DNA of 8,730 nt. Origin: a bacterium (GTDB taxonomy: Bacteria > Patescibacteriota > Minisyncoccia > Moranbacterales > UBA2206). The stretch spans positions 1 through 8,730 of the forward strand of contig JAJYJP010000034.1 of NCBI GenBank assembly GCA_021789395.1, read 5' to 3'. The position numbers and the translations under genes are program-made. Below the pieces are notes generated by a model that was not told the origin of the DNA, made no database searches, and saw only the letters and a program-made list of their open reading frames with translations. Below, piece by piece: positions 5,243 through 8,730 of the stretch (position 1 is its first letter; each line of letters starts with the position of its first letter).

Positions 5243-6847
5243 TTATTTCACCGGAAAAGCAGACGGCATTCCGACAACTTTCAGGTTCCGCACAACTAAC
5301 GTTCCTTTGTGGGCCGGATCCCACATCTTAAAACCGATGCCGCCGCGGTCCAGCGCCGGATCAATTGTGCCGGTCAGCACTTGGGTTCCGTTCAAATAAC
5401 AAGTAGCAGTATTTCCATTGACCTCTATCGCGGCGCTAACCGCGACGCCGGGAGTTATTTCATTCCATAGCCTGGCTTCGATGGTCGGCCGATCCTGTCC
5501 GTGAACTTTTTGTGATAACTCCACCGCATCTCCCGAAAAATCACAGGTGGCATAATCATCTTCGCCAATATACCGAGCAACCAGACTAAACGAATCGCTG
5601 CTCAATATTTCCGCCTTGACTGACATCAGATAATTTTTCCAGAGCGACGATCCGCTTAAAAAAGTCGAGGCGCTGTCATCGGAAGCAGTGGCTCCGACCA
5701 ACATCTCGTTATTATCGATCCGACGACTGCCCCAACCCTCGAGCCAGCCATTATCTTTGGAAAAATCATCGGTATAATCCAAATTTTTGTAGCGGGAGTT
5801 ATCCAGCATGCTCACGAGATGGGCGGAATCGATCGATGAATCCACTTCAATCCTCTTGGATATGGCCGATCCGTCGGCCGGATTGGCAACATAATCATTA
5901 TTGCTCGCCTGGATGAAAGAAATCGGATAGATAGAACTCACGATGTTGTCCAATATGGATTGATCTTGCGGGAAATTGCTGGGATCCTGTCCATAATCGC
6001 CATAAGGGTACGCAAACGCCAGCACCGGTTTGACGCCCAATTTATTTTCCAGATCCAACTTTGCTCCTTCCAGATCGGTGGTTATTCTTTTTAAGTATTC
6101 CGGCTCCGTTTCCAGTTTATTTTTGCCGGCCAACCACATTTCGTTAGTCAAAAAATGGTTCCACTTTCCAGCGGAATTGACAGGCACGCTGCCATGGCCA
6201 TTTTGGGTATGCGAGCCCATTTCCCAGCGCCCGGTCTTTATCATTTGCTGAAGCTCTTCTCGGGAAAGATGGAAAGGACTTGGACCGTCATCCATGGAAG
6301 CGCCCGTAATCACAAACATCGTGGCTTCGTAACCGACCGCCCGTAGGACCGGATCGCCGTTATAGAAACTATCCTTGCGTCCATCATCAAAAGTCAGCAA
6401 AAAAGATTTTTCCGGCAATTGCTTCTTGTTTTGGATAAACGCCAAATAATCTTCCATCGAGATGGTCTGCCATCCGGCTGCTTTCAGGGCGAACATCTGA
6501 TTTTGAAAATCTTGCAGAGAAATATTAGTTCCGTCCGGCTTCCAGTTGGGATCAGTAATTATGCCGTGATAAACGAGTACCGGGATCAGTTTGGCGTCTT
6601 TTCCGTCGAGCGGAACCGGATCGCTTTTCTTATGTTGAGTAAACCAATTGCCCACCCCGCCGTAATTGTAATCGATGTAGGCAATTTCTGTTTTCAAATA
6701 ATCCCACTGTAGCACCGCGTATTGCAGACGCAAATAATATTGGTATTTATTTTGCATAAGCGAAATTCCGCCGATCATCGCAAAAACGATCGCAACCATA
6801 ACTAGAAGAAACATCGCCTTTGTCATTTTTAAATTTAATTCATGCAT
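5243..6847 (-). CDS. Membrane-anchored polysaccharide deacetylase (CE4/NodB) with C-terminal beta-sandwich domain
   Basis: This 534-residue protein has an N-terminal signal anchor (about 10-30) and acts outside the membrane. The NodB-type catalytic domain covers about 86-345. KLIPVLVYHGI (86-96) opens it; SFLLTFDDG (148-156) gives the catalytic base Asp154 and metal ligand Asp155; SHTQNGH (212-218) gives His213 and His218; FAYPYGDY (278-285) is motif 3. The two histidines are separated by four residues, as in the poly-N-acetylglucosamine deacetylases PgaB and IcaB, rather than three as in classic NodB or chitin deacetylases. Such enzymes remove acetyl groups from N-acetylglucosamine units. 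Residues about 357-527 form a second domain (from YTDDFSKDNGW to VVRNLKVV) resembling a concanavalin A-like carbohydrate-binding fold. ATG 6847 follows the glycosyltransferase stop by 16 bases; Met8 or Met12 are possible starts. No Shine-Dalgarno sequence is seen. Confidence 0.9.
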   Translation of the reverse strand: MHELNLKMTKAMFLLVMVAIVFAMIGGISLMQNKYQYYLRLQYAVLQWDYLKTEIAYIDYNYGGVGNWFTQHKKSDPVPLDGKDAKLIPVLVYHGIITDPNWKPDGTNISLQDFQNQMFALKAAGWQTISMEDYLAFIQNKKQLPEKSFLLTFDDGRKDSFYNGDPVLRAVGYEATMFVITGASMDDGPSPFHLSREELQQMIKTGRWEMGSHTQNGHGSVPVNSAGKWNHFLTNEMWLAGKNKLETEPEYLKRITTDLEGAKLDLENKLGVKPVLAFAYPYGDYGQDPSNFPQDQSILDNIVSSIYPISFIQASNNDYVANPADGSAISKRIEVDSSIDSAHLVSMLDNSRYKNLDYTDDFSKDNGWLEGWGSRRIDNNEMLVGATASDDSASTFLSGSSLWKNYLMSVKAEILSSDSFSLVARYIGEDDYATCDFSGDAVELSQKVHGQDRPTIEARLWNEITPGVAVSAAIEVNGNTATCYLNGTQVLTGTIDPALDRGGIGFKMWDPAHKGTLVVRNLKVVGMPSAFPVK

Positions 6848-6863
6848 ATTTAAAAGTATTTTG

Positions 6864-8213
6864 TCAGCGCGTTCCCCAGTTCCGGTCCTGGATGCGGACC
6901 GCCGCCCAGACTATCACAAAAGAAAGCACAAACATCGTAAACAGCGCCCACAGGAAAAGATACGGCCAATATTTATTATTCTTATCCAGATAGTGATAAT
7001 ACAGAGCCATGATGGCCGTGATGAGCAGTACACCCAGAACGTAATAAAAAGGGAAAGCATGAGTTGTAAGCGGCGTAAAAACCAAAGCGTCGAAAGCCAT
7101 GATGGGCGTCAAGAAGGAAATGGCAATCAACGGCAAATAATAAAACGCGGTGACGAAAGGCTGCTTTTTAAAAATGAATCTGATCGTAAAAAAGAAATTG
7201 ATGATCCAGGATTTTTTCCAGCGCAATTGTTGGACCAATAATTTCTTTAAATTTTCCGGAACGATGGTGTAAGCCTGGGCTTTGTCGTTAAAAACTGTCC
7301 GGCCTCCCCTTTTTAAAAGATGGCTGGTCAACGCCCGATCATCTCCCCAGGTAACCGGCTTACCCAAAAAGCTTTCCGCCAGCCAATCATAAAGAACCGG
7401 CATCACCGCGCTTTTCCGGTAAGCCGAGCAGCAGCCGCTGCAACAAAAAACCGTATCGTAGGTCGACTCGGCCGCTTTCAAAATTTGGAAAGACATAAAA
7501 TAATACGCCGCTTGCATTTTGGTCAGAATATTTTTGTCGGCGTTTTGCGGTTCGCCTGAAGCGCAAACCGCCGAGACTTGCAGATTCTGAAAAGGGTCGA
7601 CCAACTCACGGAAAGACATCGGATCCACCGAACTGTCGCTGTCCATCTGGATGATGATTTCGGCTTTGGATATTTTAAAGCCGGCCGCCATCGCCCACCT
7701 CTTTCCTTGATTTTTCGGCCAGTTAACTACGCGCAGGTCAGGATATTCAGTTTTTAATTCCGCAAGGATCCGCATTGTCCCGTCCGTACTTCCGTCATTC
7801 ACTACGAGCACTTCTAACTTCTCCCGCGGATAATTTACCTCGAAGCATTTAGTTACGGTATTCCTGATGTCCTTCTCTTCGTTCTTGCACGGAATCACGA
7901 AAGCCACCCTTGGCTCATAAACTTCCGCGTCCGTCGAAGTCTTTCCAACCAGACTGCCGAAAGATTTTTTATAAAACATGGCGGAAACTATCCGAGAAAG
8001 CTCGAAAGCGGTCACAAAAATCGCGTACGAAAAAACCCAAGGCTTGAGCTGAAAATTGGCAGTAGTCTTAGACTTAAGCAGGATCAAAAAAAACAATAGA
8101 ATCGCTCCAATCGCTACGATCCCCGCCCGATAAATAAAATCTTTCAGCGCGCGAACCAAACGTCCGGCAGATGCCATGCTTTGAGAAACTGCTTTGGCTT
8201 GCGTCGTGTTCAT
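6864..8213 (-). CDS. Processive family-2 glycosyltransferase (hyaluronan synthase/NodC/PgaC-like)
   Basis: From ATG 8213 this is a 449-residue integral membrane enzyme. Two membrane segments (about 31-47 and 58-78) precede the cytoplasmic catalytic domain, and three follow (about 353-377, 388-406, 416-439). The domain shows VNDGSTDGT (138-146), the metal-binding Asp-Ser-Asp (191-193), CSGCCSAYR (258-266), WGDDRALTS (289-297) with the catalytic Asp pair, and QQLRWKKSW (328-336), the QxxRW signature of processive enzymes. GDDRxLT plus QQxRWxKS is closest to hyaluronan synthase and NodC among families I know; PgaC usually has a TED-type motif. Such enzymes build a beta-linked chain from UDP-sugars and pass it through the membrane. 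The frame stays open to TTG 8312, but that start lies against a terminator hairpin, and a promoter at 8222-8251 fits ATG 8213. It is first in the operon with the deacetylase. Confidence 0.9.
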   Translation of the reverse strand: MNTTQAKAVSQSMASAGRLVRALKDFIYRAGIVAIGAILLFFLILLKSKTTANFQLKPWVFSYAIFVTAFELSRIVSAMFYKKSFGSLVGKTSTDAEVYEPRVAFVIPCKNEEKDIRNTVTKCFEVNYPREKLEVLVVNDGSTDGTMRILAELKTEYPDLRVVNWPKNQGKRWAMAAGFKISKAEIIIQMDSDSSVDPMSFRELVDPFQNLQVSAVCASGEPQNADKNILTKMQAAYYFMSFQILKAAESTYDTVFCCSGCCSAYRKSAVMPVLYDWLAESFLGKPVTWGDDRALTSHLLKRGGRTVFNDKAQAYTIVPENLKKLLVQQLRWKKSWIINFFFTIRFIFKKQPFVTAFYYLPLIAISFLTPIMAFDALVFTPLTTHAFPFYYVLGVLLITAIMALYYHYLDKNNKYWPYLFLWALFTMFVLSFVIVWAAVRIQDRNWGTR

Positions 8214-8221
8214 AGCCCCAA

Positions 8222-8251
8222 GTATTAGCAAGATTAGAAATTCACCTGCAA
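8222..8251 (-). promoter_or_regulatory. Promoter of the surface-polysaccharide operon
   Basis: On the minus strand TTGCAG (8251-8246) and TGCTAATAC (8230-8222, extended -10 form) are separated by 18 bases counted to the TAATAC box. Eight bases then lead to ATG 8213, so the message would be nearly leaderless. It lies inside the frame extension towards TTG 8312, which argues against that upstream start. Confidence 0.5.
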
Positions 8252-8315
8252 AAATTCGGTGAAATATTTTTAAACTAATACCATCGGAGAGAGCGTTTTC
8301 TTCAGATTGCAAAAC

Positions 8316-8349
8316 AAAAAAACCGCTCGCTGATCGAAACGGTTTTTTT
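8316..8349 (-). terminator. Intrinsic terminator of the DUF2892 gene, possibly bidirectional
   Basis: On the minus strand seven A residues and CCG pair with CGG and seven T residues around a 14-base interior, within which TCG and CGA form a second short stem around ATCAG. The hairpin is followed by a T run on the minus strand, and by symmetry on the plus strand. It lies 31 bases after the DUF2892 stop and isolates that gene from the operon downstream. Confidence 0.75.
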
Positions 8350-8380
8350 TGATTAACAAAAAATTAAACCAGTCGGACGG

Positions 8381-8575
8381 TTATTTTTTCGTGCTGATTC
8401 CGAAGATCTTATAAGGCAAGCAAAAACCGACGATGGCTGTGAGAACCAGAATGATTCCGACGATGTAAGCAATTACCGATAACACGCCCGTAAAGACCGC
8501 GTAAGCAAGATAAAGGATTATGATGCCCAGGACCGCCCGAATCCAGCGATCCATTGTGCTTTCATTTTGTTTCAT
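8381..8575 (-). CDS. DUF2892 (YgaP-type) small inner-membrane protein
   Basis: This 64-residue protein has the DUF2892 pattern: a short N terminus ending MDRWIRAVLGI (8-18), two membrane segments (about 15-34 and 36-53), and the closing FCLPYKIFGIST (51-62), which corresponds to the usual 'CPxYxxxGIxT'. In other bacteria this domain stands alone or forms the membrane part of the rhodanese YgaP; its function alone is not known. The length is normal. There is no Shine-Dalgarno sequence before ATG 8575. A TAAAAT box at 8583-8588 would leave a leader of about seven bases, like other genes here, though the stretch is too AT-rich to be sure. It is transcribed alone, ending at the hairpin at 8316-8349. 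Confidence 0.85.
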   Translation of the reverse strand: MKQNESTMDRWIRAVLGIIILYLAYAVFTGVLSVIAYIVGIILVLTAIVGFCLPYKIFGISTKK

Positions 8576-8610
8576 AGATTTTATTTTATTTAATTATTAA
8601 TTATTTTTAA

Positions 8611-8629
8611 GTGATTTTAATTAAATCAC
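8611..8629. promoter_or_regulatory. Palindromic operator-like site between divergent genes
   Basis: GTGATTT and AAATCAC are perfect seven-base inverted arms around TAATT. The site lies 36 bases upstream of the DUF2892 start and eight bases before the plus-strand TGCTAAAAT box, in the right place to bind a dimeric regulator acting on one or both genes. No regulator gene is visible nearby, and such palindromes can arise by chance in AT-rich DNA. Confidence 0.35.
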
Positions 8630-8636
8630 AGATTAG

Positions 8637-8645
8637 TGCTAAAAT
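8637..8645 (+). promoter_or_regulatory. Possible extended -10 promoter reading out of the window
   Basis: The plus strand reads TGCTAAAAT, one base away from the TGCTATAAT form used by several minus-strand genes. Transcription would start near 8652, about 42 bases before the ATG at 8694. No -35 box is evident. Confidence 0.35.
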
Positions 8646-8693
8646 AAAGTAAAAGGTCGATTAAACTTTTCTTCTAAATTTTAGAACTAATCT

Positions 8694-8730
8694 ATGACTA
8701 TTAAAAAACAAAAATTAAAACCAAATTGTT
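8694..8730 (+). CDS. Possible start of a divergent gene, cut by the right edge
   Basis: An ATG at 8694 follows an in-frame TAA at 8688-8690 and opens a frame that runs off the window after 12 codons (MTIKKQKLKPNC). The residues are basic and say nothing about function. Support comes from the upstream TGCTAAAAT promoter-like box and from its place opposite a minus-strand gene. There is no Shine-Dalgarno sequence. A chance frame in AT-rich DNA is equally possible. Confidence 0.35.
   Translation, partial: MTIKKQKLKPNC

Overview
The window looks like a piece of chromosome from an ultra-small, host-dependent bacterium of the Candidate Phyla Radiation (Patescibacteria, Parcubacteria-like). This is an inference. 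The gene mix is typical of these genomes: HU, a VTT/DedA-type membrane protein, DUF2892, a membrane-anchored transglutaminase-like protein, a HAS/NodC-like synthase beside a deacetylase, and a short 'FxxCVxxGxPV...PxxCxTPDG' domain. Intergenic DNA is AT-rich. Almost no gene has a Shine-Dalgarno sequence, and several promoters sit 6-11 bases before the ATG. UGA is read as stop in several genes, so this is not a UGA-glycine lineage.

Layout. The left edge (1-102) carries the tail of a plus-strand transposase and what looks like the right inverted repeat of an ISL3-type insertion sequence. All complete genes that follow lie on the minus strand, so transcription runs from right to left. In order of transcription they are: a small DUF2892 membrane protein (8575-8381) ending in a clear hairpin terminator; a three-gene cell-surface operon (8213-4265) of family-2 processive glycosyltransferase, polysaccharide deacetylase and membrane-anchored lectin-like protein; a charged orphan protein (4197-3700); a VOC/glyoxalase-like protein (3620-3240); a VTT-domain membrane protein (3222-2575); the nucleoid protein HU (2473-2192) with its own terminator; a membrane-anchored transglutaminase-like protein with a coiled-coil tail (2110-884); a one-span membrane protein with a paired-cysteine domain (749-435); and a 56-residue lipoprotein-like peptide (392-222) that alone has a strong ribosome binding site. 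At the right edge a plus-strand gene may begin at 8694, divergent from the DUF2892 gene.

How they fit together. The central operon pairs a synthase carrying hyaluronan-synthase/NodC-type motifs with a deacetylase whose metal-binding spacing matches PgaB/IcaB. The third protein carries a beta-sandwich domain of the same general kind as the one fused to the deacetylase C terminus. Together they suggest a system that makes, extrudes, deacetylates and holds an amino-sugar surface polysaccharide. The transglutaminase-like and paired-cysteine proteins are also predicted to face outward. A shared promoter form, TGCTATAAT with little or no -35 box, recurs upstream of at least three genes, with a variant in front of the operon.
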